A stretch of DNA of 64,000 nucleotides from the NCBI GenBank assembly GCA_949317995.1, contig OX439035.1, forward strand, positions 6,902,427-6,966,426, in the 5' to 3' direction. Every line of letters starts with the position of its first letter. Positions within the stretch are counted from its first letter, which is position 1. Below are positions 10,806 to 22,454 of the stretch, in pieces. The notes under the pieces are model-generated. The model was given only the letters and a program-made list of their open reading frames with translations. It was not told the origin of the DNA and searched no databases. This stretch comes from Acholoe squamosa (Eukaryota > Annelida > Polychaeta > Phyllodocida > Polynoidae). The position numbers were made by a program, and so were the translations under genes.

Positions 10806-11109
10806 CTGCGAATGGGACCAGGCAAATAAAAGAACACTTGCTATCTAGGAGTTGAAAACCTCCCCACACTTTAAAGATTTTTAAATCACTTCCCTGTAAA
10901 CTAATCAATTGGTCAGGAAGCCATATATAAAACATAGGCTCATGACCAGGGTTGTATTTTACTGTCCCAGTATGAGGTGCCTTCAGTAGAAGGGGGAGGG
11001 GAGAGAAAGAGTAGGTACTTGTAAGTGAGTAATGTCCCTGTAGCAGTAGTACCGGTGTAATGACTAGTCTGACAAATGGCCTGTACACAGCTCCACCTAC
11101 GCTGTCCCC

Positions 11110-11390
11110 TCACTCCTCAATGCTGTACGCTTCAAAAGTAGAACCATCGCAATGTAATACCGAGTGAATCGCCTTTGGAAGCTATAAGTATGTATACGCA
11201 GTTCTGAAAAAAAGGCTAAATTCTCAATTGAGAGAAATTTGTAGAATGACAGAGAATAAAATCCACTACCTCCTCAATCCTCTACACTGCAAACGCTGAA
11301 CCATCGCAATGTGAATCGACTTTGGAAGCCGCTCTATGCTGTATGTATAATGCAGTTCTGAATAAAGGCTAAATTCTCAATTCAGAGAAT
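11110..11390. repeat. Tandem duplication of about 150 bp
   Basis: Two degenerate units share CACTCCTCAATGCTGTAC, ACCATCGCAATGT, GCAGTTCTGAA and GGCTAAATTCTCAATT. It is non-coding. Confidence 0.55.
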
Positions 11391-11508
11391 TCCCAACTGT
11401 TGATCCTACCTGCTGGAGTCTTGGAGTAGCCGGAAGGTTTAGGTGAATCACTCCTTCAGACTGATTCTGTGGGGGCACGCTCTGTCTGAGTGGTGCCAGA
11501 GGGCTACT

Positions 11509-11537
11509 CCGAGATCCCTCCGAGGAGGGATCTCGGA
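11509..11537. repeat. Perfect 13-bp inverted repeat
   Basis: CCGAGATCCCTCC and GGAGGGATCTCGG are separated by two bases. It lies in a region where GTGTCCAGTGGACACA palindromes also recur (11594-11608, 11692-11706). Confidence 0.6.
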
Positions 11538-11858
11538 GATATCCGGATGGGACACAGAAATATTTCTCTGGACACAACCTTTTTTTTTAAAGTTGTGTCC
11601 AGTGGACACAGCTGCAAACCAGGGATTTACATTGACTTGAATGGCATAGGCACAACATTTACCTGCTGGACACAACTTTGATTTGGCTTTGTGTCCAGTG
11701 GACACACTGATTCCAAACTGATTTGTTGAGCCCTGTTTTCACAGGCTCCTGGCGCCCATCCCTACACAATGATATGAAAGTCTTATAAATCTGTTCATCT
11801 CTCTTTGTGTCTGGTGGGTATAACGGCACTGAATTGTGCATCTTTCACAGACAGAAAC

Positions 11859-12010
11859 TACCGTAAAATCTCGCTTATAAGCTTACCCCAATGATAAGCC
11901 ATATCTGAGTATGAGAGAGAAAGATGATTGGTTTTGATATAGGGAAAAAGTTAAGAATTCTTGGTTCCTTTCTTTTTTGTATTATATCAAAACTTCACCT
12001 ATGAGCTAGA
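11859..12010. repeat. TACCGTAAA-type element fragment
   Basis: Begins TACCGTAAAATCTCGCTTAT with AAGCTTACCCC. The right end is not clear. Confidence 0.35.
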
Positions 12011-12457
12011 TTTGAGTTTAAGGGAAGGTTCTATGATAAAATATTTCCATCCCTCAAATATTTATATGTGCTGGGGTGCTAAACTGCAGTAGTAAGGTGA
12101 TTTCCTGAAAAGATCCTTGAAGAAAGTGCCTGTTTGTATAACGGCCTGGGAAAAACGTCCCTCCAAATCTATATTTGATAGGGTGCTAATTCGCAGCGAT
12201 AAGGTAATTCCTCCTTTGAGGAATCTAACCCTGCTACAGACCCAACCACTGCTGTTGGTGCTGCTGCAACCTCCCGGGGCGGATAAATCAAAATAAACCC
12301 GAGAAAATATACGACCGGGCGGAGAGAAAAGGCCGTAAAAGGGAAACCATTAGGACAAGAGAAAGGATGTCTCTGGTGGTCTGTGCACCTCGGGGTAGGC
12401 CATAGGGAGTAGATAAGTTGTGGTGGTAGGGGGGGGTTAAGGTAGGGGGAGGCTTAA

Positions 12458-12701
12458 CCCTTTAAGGGCCGCTGATGCATTAATGCATCATGCCCATTTG
12501 TCGTCATGATGTTCAAATGAAGTGCTGGCAAGACTACTCATTAGAGCATTACGCCAACCTTCCTGGAGTATATATGTATCAACCCCGTAGGGTCGGCATG
12601 ATGTTCTATTGAAATGCTGGCAAGCAGTCTCGCCAGCACTTCATTGGTACTTCATGATGACCAATGGGCATGATGCATTAATGCATCATAGGCCCTTAAA
12701 G
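12458..12701. repeat. Nested-palindrome element, copy 9 (near full length)
   Basis: One of the best copies. The left end is CCTTTAAGGGCCGCTGATGC, followed by ATGCATCATGCCC, hairpin one, the spacer with TATCAACCCCGTAGGGTCGG, a type-A hairpin, then ATGGGCATGATGC and GGCCCTTAAAGG. Left and right halves are inverted copies, and each contains its own hairpin. Confidence 0.85.
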
Positions 12702-12850
12702 GTTTCAGAGGTCCTGGGTGAGGGAACTGGCCTTGAAGGATAGGCGAGATAACCACCCACTCCCCTCCGCTAACAGCACCTGCACATAAGCCGAAGAATG
12801 CTGTAAGCCTCAAAAGGTTGTCATTCCTTACCACATTCTATACATGGCTA

Positions 12851-13080
12851 TGTAAAACCCCATACATTATAAGCTGCACGTTTTCAGGATGGCCCTACAG
12901 ATGTATAGAAAATAACAACAACAAAAATGTAAACCCCAACCCCCCACACTTTCCTTTCTCGCTGCTCCCCCCCCCCCTCCCACTGAACCACACCCTGAGT
13001 TTAAGATGATCCTATAAACTGCACTGTGGGTGTGAAATTTCTATTATAAGCTGTGGCTTATATGCAATGTTTTACGGTAG
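12851..13080. repeat. ACCGTAAAACC-ended element, copy 2
   Basis: GTAAAACCCCATACATTATA at the left and ATGCAATGTTTTACGGTAG at the right. The AAGCTGCAC / AAGCTGTGGC boxes match 5693-6493. A CCAACCCCCC-rich centre is present. Confidence 0.45.
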
Positions 13081-13930
13081 CTTAAGCTGCTCCAGCCCAA
13101 TACCATCCCCTGCCATTGGGTATTTTTAGCGACAGCCGGATGGCCTATATAGAATGCAGAGTGTATCGTGGGGTTTATGGGGTTTGGGAGGGGGGAAATG
13201 GACAGGTGGTTGTTGGAACCATGCGAAAGGGTCTGTTTTAGAGGGAGATGGACTAAAGTGCATCTGTCGGGACATAACCACCCAACCTCTGCATGAGTGA
13301 AAAGTATTATAGTCAAGGAACAAGTCATCGCCTCAGTGCTACAGGGATGTAAGTCTTCAGGATTTATCAGGATTTCCTGATTTCTGAAAATTTTGAATGC
13401 CATGTACTTTCCTTATACGAGTGGTAAAGAGGGATTTTTGGAAAAATAGAAGGCTTTTATATCAAGTAAATGTATGGCTTCCTGATTTTTGCCCATGCCT
13501 GACTTACATCACTGAGTGCAACAAGGTTGTATCTGCATAAGTTATATTTTATTGTATCTGCAAGTTTTGCAGGAGAGATAAAAGAAGTCTTGAAATTACT
13601 ATAGCACCAAGTGGACACAACCTTATTGCTCTGGGTTCTGTAGGCAGACATAGACAGAGCTTCAGTTCTTTCGTAGGTAGATAAGTAGATAAGGGGTATA
13701 TAAGGATGTTAAAACAGAAGAAAACTTAATTTTGCCAAAATATCAGTTACAACCTTGTTGCACTGAGGCGACGAAGTATATTTCCCTCTATTTCATGATA
13801 GCACTCCAGTTTCTATTCATATTGTAACGTAAAGCTGATGCACAATATTTTCTTTTTTAAAGATGCCATCACCTGATTTTTAAAGGTGAACACCGCTAGG
13901 TATATTCTAGTTCTGTTTTAACTGTTGTAT
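13081..13930. other. Non-coding, nothing recognised
   Basis: No supported gene. A minus-strand open stretch at 13044-13403 lacks domains and overlaps the end of a repeat. Confidence 0.4.
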
Positions 13931-13939
13931 AGTTATACA

Positions 13940-15905
13940 CCATGACAGTAGTAGTAGTGTGGTGCCAACAGCTGAGGGATGGACTATACAGCACTACAGT
14001 AGTAGTATTGTGGTGCCAACAGCTGAGGGATGGACTATACGGCACTACAGTAGTAGTATTGTGGTGCCAACAGCTGAGGGATGGACTATAGGACACTACA
14101 GTAGTAGTATTGTGGTGCCAACAGCTGAGGGATATACTATAGGACACTACAGTAGTAGTATCATGGTGCCAACAGCTGAGAGATGGACTATATGACACTA
14201 CAGTAGTAGTATTGTGGTGCCAACAGCTGAGGGATGGACTATAGGTGACTACAGTAGTAGTATTGTGGTGCCAACAGCTGAGGGATGTACTATAGCACAT
14301 TACAGTAGTAGTATCTTGGTGCCAACAGCTGAGGGATGGACTATAGCACATTACAGTAGTAGTATCTTGGTGCCAACAGCTGAGGGATGGACTATAGGGA
14401 ACTACAGTAGTAGTATTGTGGTACCAACAGCTGAGGAATGGACTATAGGTGACTACAGTAGGAGTAGTGTGGTGCCAACAGCTGAGGGATGGACTATACG
14501 GCACTACAGTAGTAGTAGTGTGGTGCCAACAGCTGAGGGATGGACTATACGGCACTACAGTAGTAGTATTGTGATGCCAACAGCTGAGGGATGGACTATA
14601 GGTGACTACAGTAGGAGTATTGTGGTGCCAACAGCTGAGGGATGTACTATAGCACATTACAGTAGTAGTAGTATCTTGGTGCCAACAGCTAAGGGATGGA
14701 CTATAGGATGCTACAGTAGTAGTATTGTGGTGCCAACAGCTGAGAGATGGACTATAGCACATTACAGTAATAGTATCTTGGTGCCAACAGCTGAGAGATG
14801 GACTATAGGACACTACAGTGGTAGTATTGTGGTGCCAACAGCTGAGAGATGTACTATAGGATACTACAATAGTAGTATTGTGGTGCCAACAGCTGAGAGA
14901 TGGACTATAGGACACTACAGTAGTAGTATTGTGGTGCCAACAGCTGAGAGATGGACTATAGGACACTACAGTAGTAGTATTGTGGTGCCAACAGCTGAGG
15001 GATATACTATAGGACACTACAGTAGTAGTATCATGGTGCCAACAGCTGAGAGATGGACTATATGACACTACAGTAGTAGTATTGTGGTGCCAACAGCTGA
15101 GGGATGGACTATAGGTGACTACAGTAGTAGTATTGTGGTGCCAACAGCTGAGGGATGTACTATAGCACATTACAGTAGTAGTATCTTGGTGCCAACAGCT
15201 GAGGGATGGACTATAGCACATTACAGTAGTAGTATCTTGGTGCCAACAGCTGAGGGATGGACTATAGGGAACTACAGTAGTAGTATTGTGGTACCAACAG
15301 CTGAGGAATGGACTATAGGTGACTACAGTAGGAGTAGTGTGGTGCCAACAGCTGAGGGATGGACTATACGGCACTACAGTAGTAGTAGTGTGGTGCCAAC
15401 AGCTGAGGGATGGACTATACGGCACTACAGTAGTAGTATTGTGATGCCAACAGCTGAGGGATGGACTATAGGTGACTACAGTAGGAGTATTGTGGTGCCA
15501 ACAGCTGAGGGATGTACTATAGCACATTACAGTAGTAGTATCTTGGTGCCAACAGCTAAGGGATGGACTATAGGATGCTACAGTAGTAGTATTGTGGTGC
15601 CAACAGCTGAGAGATGGACTATAGCACATTACAGTAATAGTATCTTGGTGCCAACAGCTGAGAGATGGACTATAGGACACTACAGTGGTAGTATTGTGGT
15701 GCCAACAGCTGAGAGATGGACTATAGGACACTACAATAGTAGTATTGTGGTGCCAACAGCTGAGAGATGGACTATAGGACACTACAGTAGTAGTATTGTG
15801 GTGCCAACAGCTGAGAGATGGACTATAGGACACTACAATAGTAGTATTGTGGTGCCAACAGCTGAGGAATGTACTATAGGGTACTACATTAGTAGTATTC
15901 TGGAG
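13940..15905. repeat. 51-bp minisatellite with 17-unit higher-order repeat
   Basis: About 38 units of 51 bp with core GTGGTGCCAACAGCTGAG and a variable GTAGTAGTAT segment. A 17-unit block is duplicated: matching positions are offset by 870 bp early (for example 14191 and 15061) and by 867 bp (17 x 51) after an extra AGT near 14663. Because 51 is divisible by 3, long frames stay open. One minus-strand frame (13896-15926, 676 codons) is uninterrupted and reads a 17-residue Ser/Thr/His/Cys/Trp repeat (SPSLSCWHHNTTTVVSY-like). It has no signal peptide, no recognised domain and no splice evidence, so I treat it as a by-product of the array. Confidence 0.9.
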
Positions 15906-16059
15906 CAGTAGACTGGCTGGCCGCATGGCGCCTGCTGCAGTGTGGGGTAAATGATATGCTCGGTGAGCAGCTCACCACTCTGTCCTGGTCTGTGCCTGGT
16001 CTCTGATCACTGGCATTGGATCGGTCCCCAGTGACCGTGAGCCACGCTATTCTACTTTA

Positions 16060-16195
16060 AGTCTGTGCGTCTCGCCCTGCCTCCTTCTGTGTTGGTGCTA
16101 GCCAGGCAGACAAGACGGCTACCGTCCCAATCCTCCCAAATCATGCAGTATAGTGCTAGCCAGGCAGACAGGCAGCTACCATTCCCATCCTCCCC
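16060..16195. repeat. Outlying copies of the 55-bp minisatellite unit
   Basis: Two to three diverged units (GTGCTAGCCAGGCAGACA with CCCAATCCTCC) precede the dispersed repeat and the main array. Confidence 0.6.
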
Positions 16196-16202
16196 TCATC
16201 AT

Positions 16203-16475
16203 TCTCCCCCTGCGGAGTGGGGACCTTCATGTGAGGGCATGGAGGAGCAGAATAACTTCATTGGGAGTCCACAAAGGAGGAATTCTTCTATTCTACCAGT
16301 GGGCATACCAGATTCGTAAAAGGCGACAAACTTGGGGTTTCTTGTGGCTTGGGGTGAGCATGTAGGCAGCTGGTGAACATATGCGTGGGTCCGGGCATAC
16401 ATGCTTGCCTTTTGCCATGGGATTCCCCCACAGTGAACCACGTCTGAGTGATCAAAGGCCGTGGTTTGTCTAGCA
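16203..16475. repeat. Dispersed 270-bp repeat, copy 2
   Basis: Colinear with 10520-10805. Here it lies between outlying and main copies of the 55-bp minisatellite. Confidence 0.6.
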
Positions 16476-16606
16476 AGCAGCATATAAATACCTGTCTAGC
16501 TGTTTGGACAAGCAGCTTTTAAAAACCTGTCCAAAAAGAAAAGAAAGGACTTGATGTCAGCGAACCCCAGAAATGTCTGCTAACTTTTAAGTACTATTAG
16601 TGGACA

Positions 16607-16637
16607 TAAAATCAACCAAACCAAACCAAACCAAACC
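16607..16637. repeat. (CCAAA)n microsatellite
   Basis: Four to five pentamer units. Confidence 0.8.
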
Positions 16638-16639
16638 CC

Positions 16640-17518
16640 TCATCATTCAGTATACTGGTAGCCAGGCAGACAGACGGCTACCATCCCAATCCTCCCCTCA
16701 GGCAGTATACTGCTAGCCAGGCAGACAGACGGCTACCGTCCCAATCCTCCCAGATCATGCAGTATAGTGCTAGCCAGGCAGACAGACGGCTACCATCCAA
16801 ATCCTCCCCTCAGGCAGTATAGTGCTAGCCAGGCAGACAGACGGCTACCGTCCCAATCCTCCCCTCAGGCAGTATAGTGCTAGCCAGGCAGACAGACGGC
16901 TACCGTCCCAATCCTCCCCTCAGGCAGTATAGTGCTAGCCAGGCAGACAGACGGCTACCATCCCAATCCTCCCCTCAGGCAGTATAGTGCTAGCCAGGCA
17001 GACAGACGGCTACCATCCCAATCCTCCCCTCAGGCAGTATAGTGCTAGCCAGGCAGACAGACGGCTACCATCCCAATCCTCCCCTCAGGCAGTATAGTGC
17101 TAGCCAGGCAGACAGACGGCTACTGTTCCAATCCTCCCCTCAGGCAGTATAGTGCTAGCCAGGCAGACAGACGGCTACCATCCCAATCCTCCCCTCAGGC
17201 AGTATAGTGCTAGCCAGGCAGACAGACGGCTACTGTTCCAATCCTCCCCTCAGGCAGTATAGTGCTAGCCAGGCAGACAGACGGCTACCATCCCAATCCT
17301 CCCCTCAGGCAGTATAGTGCTAGCCAGGCAGACAGACGGCTACTGTTCCAATCCTCCCCTCAGGCAGTATAGTGCTAGCCAGGCAGACAGACGGCTACCA
17401 TCCCAATCCTCCCCTCAGGCAGTATAGTGCTAGCCAGGCAGACAGACGGCTACTGTTCCAATCCTCCCCTCAGGCAGTATAGTGCTAGCCAGGCAGACAG
17501 ACGGCTACCATCCCGATC
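16640..17518. repeat. 55-bp minisatellite with 110-bp dimer phase
   Basis: About 16 units of 55 bp, with GGCAGTATAGTGCTAGCCAG then GCAGACAGACGGCTAC. From about 17040 the array alternates TACCATCCC and TACTGTTCC units, giving a 110-bp dimer. It is non-coding. Confidence 0.9.
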
Positions 17519-17833
17519 CCGAGACAGGCTACTTCCCCTACACACAAATGAAAATGATAGCATGATATATATAATTTCAATATTTTGAAATGTAGTTGAT
17601 CAACATTTGTACAACTAGTGCTGAGCATGGATTCAGCTTTGAGCTGATTTCTGTTCTTCCTTGGAAGGGGTGTAGTGCAGTCTGTGTGGATTGAGCTGTT
17701 CTTTTCCCCCAATGCTTCAAAGCGCACTAACTAAAACATGACCATCCAGCACCCTAAGGACTTCACAGGAACTTTCTGCTTGTGATGCGTTTTTAATGAG
17801 GCTGCCACAGGTAGAATGGTGTCTTAATCCTTT

Positions 17834-18033
17834 AACCCTTTAAAGGTCGCTGATGTATTAATGCATCATGCCCATTGGTCATCATGATGCACCAATGACG
17901 TGCTGGTCAGACTGCTCGCCAGCACGTCATTGGAGCATCATGCCGACGCTCCGGGATTATATGTATTAACTCCTAAGAGTCAGCATGATGCACCAATGAA
18001 GTGCTGGCGAGCAGTCTCGCCAGCACTTCATTG
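17834..18033. repeat. Nested-palindrome element, copy 10
   Basis: Left end CCTTTAAAGGTCGCTGATG, one complete type-A hairpin carrying CACGTCATTGG on both arms, the spacer, a second type-A hairpin, then a truncation. In hairpin one both arms share the ACGT change. Confidence 0.8.
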
Positions 18034-18194
18034 AAATTTCTATAAATTCCTTATACAAATAAATCGCCAAGTGACCAGGTAGACATCTAAATGGGATGAA
18101 GTTACATTATGGTTGTCAGTATCAGGAAGTTTCTGCAAAATAGTTTAAATTATATAATCAATTTGATAGATATTGGAAAGGGGCAGAGTTAATC

Positions 18195-18312
18195 TTCTAC
18201 TGAAATAAATACAAGCCTGCCTCAAATATAAACCTGCCCCGAATACAAGCCTGGTCAATTTGCCACTTAAAATCATTATAAGCCCAGGCTTCTAATCGAG
18301 GAAATACGGTAA
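18195..18312. repeat. Short inverted-repeat element (AAGCCTG family)
   Basis: AATACAAGCCTGCC and GAATACAAGCCTGG oppose AAGCCCAGGCTTCTAATCGA and AAATACGGTA. It resembles the TACCGTATT-type elements. Confidence 0.35.
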
Positions 18313-18597
18313 TATAGACCAGAATTTGGTTTAAATAAGGAGATGTCAGAGAGATAGTAAAGGCATACCTGCTACCACTGAAAGGTGAAGCTTCTTTGCT
18401 ACAATGTTAAAGTATATACATTCCATTTGGAAACCTTTGTTAACCTTCTTTCCCGCCCTTTTGTGGTGTGTTAACCAGCTGTAGTGCTGATGTCATACAT
18501 GTACTATGACAGAGTCTGAATGATACCACAAACCACCCCTCCTCTTCCGAGTTAGGTGCGACTATGGCGCATTCCTCTAGTATTCTATATGCTAACC

Positions 18598-18725
18598 TTA
18601 CGGGGTTCATACTCTCACTCCCAGAGGATCAGCATGATGCGGCAATGAAGTGTTTGCGAGCAGACGTGCTAGCACTTGATTGGTGTATAATGCCAACCAC
18701 TGGGGATGATGTACTCCTCCATTAT
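18598..18725. repeat. Nested-palindrome element, copy 11 (degenerate)
   Basis: GATCAGCATGATGCGGCAAT and TGGGGATGATGTACTCC with a decayed hairpin between them. Confidence 0.55.
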
Positions 18726-19379
18726 GGTCAGAAAAAATAATCATTAACTCGAAAAGCGAGGTTATAAGGAGACACATTGGGGTCCTGCACTTTCAGTCAT
18801 TGCGGTGGTGCGAATAAGTTTGAAAAAAGTTGGAATTTTGTATAAAAGAGGCAGAATTAGTTAATGAATTTGTAGTGCCATTAAAGGAGATGTAGGGGTC
18901 TTGCAGGAAAAGGTATTTCATTACCAAGTTTTGTAAATTTTGAGAAATTGTCAATATTGTACAGACTCAGGTGTTTGGCAGCCATAAGACACTTTTTGCC
19001 TCCAATGGTGAAGGTATATGATGTTGATCCATGTATCAACTTTCCCGCCTTTTTGGGCAATGTGGTGCAAATAGCGCAGTTTTTGCAGGAGTTATGCGAA
19101 TAGTGGCTTGGTGGTGCGAAAAACCTGGGTAAAGGAGTGCTGATGCAACAGGATGAGTGAACAACTCATGGGAGCCAATCACAGGCTTTTCACTTTTCGA
19201 GTTATCAGCAATTTACATTGCTGCATTATATTTTTTTATGTCAAAACGAAAACTCGCAGGACACTGTTTTTTTCGGACAAAACTGTGGGAATTCATAGGT
19301 TTTTGATCTCTCATCCCTGTTAACAGTTTAAGCGTTAATAGCAGTAAGTTAAACCTTGTTTCTCTGTTTGTCGTTACAG
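18726..19379 (+). other. Probable intron upstream of terminal exon
   Basis: Non-coding. It ends in a pyrimidine-rich tract (CTTGTTTCTCTGTTTGTCGT) followed by TACAG at 19379. No further exon of the same gene was identified by eye. Confidence 0.4.
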
Positions 19380-19472
19380 GATCTGGAGATGTTGTCGGAG
19401 GAAGTTGTGCGCCTCAGCAAACTGAACGGGACATCGCCGACAGCCTCGTTGCCACCTTCCGTGTTCCAGTAA
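19380..19472 (+). CDS. Terminal coding exon of an unidentified host gene
   Basis: Directly after a strong 3' splice site (polypyrimidine tract then ACAG), an in-phase run of 30 codons ends in TAA. The peptide starts DLEMLSEEVVRLSKLN and ends PPSVFQ. The first half has the hydrophobic spacing of a short coiled-coil or amphipathic helix, followed by a Ser/Thr/Pro tail. The exon opens in phase 0. I do not recognise the protein. The putative 3' UTR follows, with an AATAAA at 19708-19713. Base composition (GC-richer than the flanks) and the clean acceptor make this the best host coding evidence in the window, but upstream exons were not found. Confidence 0.5.
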   Translation, partial: DLEMLSEEVVRLSKLNGTSPTASLPPSVFQ

Positions 19473-19985
19473 CGAGAAGGTCTACAAGACTCTGAGTGGA
19501 GCTACAACTACACAGGTCTAGAGCCCAGTGGGCCCCTTTCTATTTATATAAGTCAGCCAAATTTGTCTTCTCTATTACAGGAAACATACAGTCCTCAAAT
19601 GGTCCATAAAAGTTCACAGAATGAAAGGAAATGAAGTAAAGAGAGAGGACTTTGATTTTTGAGAGGAGTTGGTATTCAGAGAGGGAATATTCTTTCCAAT
19701 TCCATAGAATAAAATCATCGGCATGCGTAATGAGTTGATTACACCTGGGATTCACAGGCAAAAGATGGCTTCCTGAAGAAAAGTGTACTCCAACATTGCC
19801 TTTCCCGTCAGTATCTTGCCTGATCATCACTCCTAATATAATCTGAGTAAAAAAAATTGTAAACGATTTGCCCACCCTTAATTTTCTGGATGAAATGAAT
19901 ATGTTAATTGGTATGGGATGTCACCTGGGCTGATTTGCATTTTGGCGCTGTGGGTAGGCGGTTTGTAGAACTCGTATCTGCTCCC
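19473..19985 (+). other. Putative 3' UTR or intergenic
   Basis: Follows the TAA of the terminal exon. It contains a possible poly(A) signal AATAAA at 19708-19713. A minus-strand open stretch at 19540-19875 is not supported as a gene. Confidence 0.3.
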
Positions 19986-20005
19986 AATTTGATACATGTA
20001 TACAT

Positions 20006-20008
<3 letters not shown>

Positions 20009-20085
<77 letters not shown>
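20009..20085. repeat. (AT)n microsatellite
   Basis: Uninterrupted AT dinucleotide run of about 75 bp. Confidence 0.95.
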
Positions 20086-20089
<4 letters not shown>

Positions 20090-20247
20090 TATACATACCC
20101 CTCACCTAGCATGTAGTGCATTCCACATAGACGACAGCTCCTATACGATGGAGCAATCGGGGGTTATGGGCCATTCATAAGTATTTCCAATATTGGGGTA
20201 TAGAGTACAGATCATGACCGTTGTTTTAACTGACATTATGACATTAT

Positions 20248-20476
20248 TAACGTAAAACCTCAGTCATAAGCCGGCCCCAGTTATAAGCCCTGGGGAGAGT
20301 TTGAGAAAAAGCCATAGGCTGATTTCGGGGAACTTTTTTTCAAGGTTTTCCCTATGATCTATAGTAAAAAAAAAATCATTCATAAGCCAGGGGAGAAATG
20401 GGAGAAATTTAGAAGCTGGTTTTGGTCAAAAATAAGAAAAAAAAGATCCGGCTTATGACCACGGTTTACGAAGGTA
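20248..20476. repeat. MITE with TACCGTAAA ends, degenerate copy
   Basis: CGTAAAACCTCAGTCATAAG with CCGGCCCC opposes CCGGCTTATGACCACGGTTT and ACG. The ends carry substitutions. Confidence 0.5.
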
Positions 20477-22454
20477 TAAAATGTCTCATGATCATGACAT
20501 AATTGTTATTTAAAAAGAAGGAAAAAAAGATTATCCAGTTGAATTAGATTTCGTACGGTTTCCCCCTCTGAAAATTGACTGTTTCCCACTTGTGTGTGCT
20601 AGGCCTATGGCTTACTATTGGTGTTATTATATTATGGTTGTTATCATGGCTTAGCCTCCACATTGTTATCTATGTTGTTGTTGTTGTTGTTGTTTGCGGT
20701 AGACTGGTATTATGTATATCGATAATGTAGGCTAAACGAGACCACTATCAGTTCCTTGGCTGGATCTATATAATAACTAGCGCTTGTGGTATCGATGATT
20801 TCCTTCGCCAATGTGAAACTTTGCAGGTTTTAAAGAAAATGATCATATCTGGTTATTGTTAGCCGGTCATATCAGGAGCCTGAAATTAATTCATGATTAT
20901 AATGATTACAATTTATGAAAATAGTAATAGATATTCTGCTATTTTCTGATTTTTACTGCCCATGCCATTTACTATTGATCATTCTGGCGGGTGCAGATGA
21001 TGATTGATAATGTGGGTGTAGGAGGGATTTGGAATTGACTCTTGTTCTCTTAGAAACTATTTTAAAATTTCCCTCTCTTGTATTAAGCAATGCATGGAAC
21101 TCATATGTTTGATTATAGTATTGGTATGAAGGATGATGATATTCCATTTGATAAGCCACCTACCTAATCTAAAGTATATCCTACTCGCATGATTCAAACT
21201 TATTCACATTTTTGGCGTAAGACGGCAGGACTCAGCTGAAGCCAGGCTAACATTTCCTCATTATAATGATAATAATTTTCTCATTATTGATATAGTCGTT
21301 AGTTCAAACATACACAAAGTTTCCAAATATATTGAGAAACAGCACAGTATATACAGCAAGGTGCACAGAACATTCCAAGCGGATTTGGAGATTGTGTGTA
21401 TACAGCAAGATATACAACAGGCTATAGTAGTCTAGGACCATTATATAGTAACAATAGTCCCATTGGCTTATGGATATGTATATAAGATATTGGTCCAAGT
21501 CACAGTCCTATGTTATCATATTTCAAAGTTCATAATATCACTCAGTCTGCACCTAGCACCTTGTAAATTCTCACTTCTCCGAGCCAAGGAAAAGAAGTGG
21601 AAATCTAGTTTTTTTCCCTTTCAATCTAATTATATTCAAATGTAGTACACTGAAAAAGGTTTTCCTTCAGCCTAAAGTCCAAGGGGATTGTTTTTTTTTT
21701 TTTTGTAGTTTTTTGATAGATTTTAAAGGGCTGTTTTTCAGGGTTGTGAATTTTTAAAGTAATTTCTCTTAACTTTGATATTGGCTTGTTTTGATATTGC
21801 TATATAACCCAGCTCCAATCTGTAAATGCAGTTTGCATAAATTAATATTAATCTAAGTACTGAAGTGTTGTGAGAATTGCTGGGGAAAGTCAAAGCTCCT
21901 CTATGGCATCATCCCTCCACTAGGCAGTCTGTTCCGTCTCTAATTCTCGGATTCACATCGGTGTGGATATCTCGTCCGGCAAACTCCGTAGTCTCTCACT
22001 GACTCCATATTGCAGTGCCAAGCACTCGGTAGGAGCAGAGTAGGTCCACTCTTTTATATATATAGGCATATCGACAGCCAAGTCTCAAAATCCATAAAGG
22101 GAGGACTCTTTGATCCCTATCTGTAACTGTATGTAAACAAGTACAAAAACAAGTGAAATGTCCAAGGGAGATTTTTTGCTTATTTGATTCCCAATTTCAT
22201 GCCCTTATTTAGCATTTGAGAGTACTCTTGATTCCCAAGTTCATGTACTTATTGCAATTGGAACATAATCTAATAGGCTTAATTCCTCAACCCCTCTGCG
22301 CATTTCCAGTTTCCATTCTGCATAGAAAAATTGTATGTTTGGCATAGAAATAGGATATTACAGTGCTTTTCATGTCCTTTGATTGTCATACCTGGTTTTA
22401 TGGGAGAGCAGTAGAGTTGTCTGAGCCAGGTTGGTGAGACTAGGTGAGAGTTTC
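20477..22454. other. Long non-coding stretch
   Basis: AT-rich, with a (TTG)n run near 20673-20695 and T-runs near 21690-21705. Short open frames are scattered and unsupported. No family repeat was recognised. Confidence 0.45.

Noticed and set aside
13896..15926. Frame-conserving array as a CRISPR-like or repeat-protein locus
   Set aside because: Units are contiguous with no unique spacers, so it is not CRISPR. A protein cannot be excluded but is unsupported.
19540..19875. Minus-strand open stretch containing an ADD-like tripeptide reminiscent of LINE reverse transcriptase
   Set aside because: No flanking RT motifs in register, low-complexity context, and it lies in the probable 3' UTR of the plus-strand exon.
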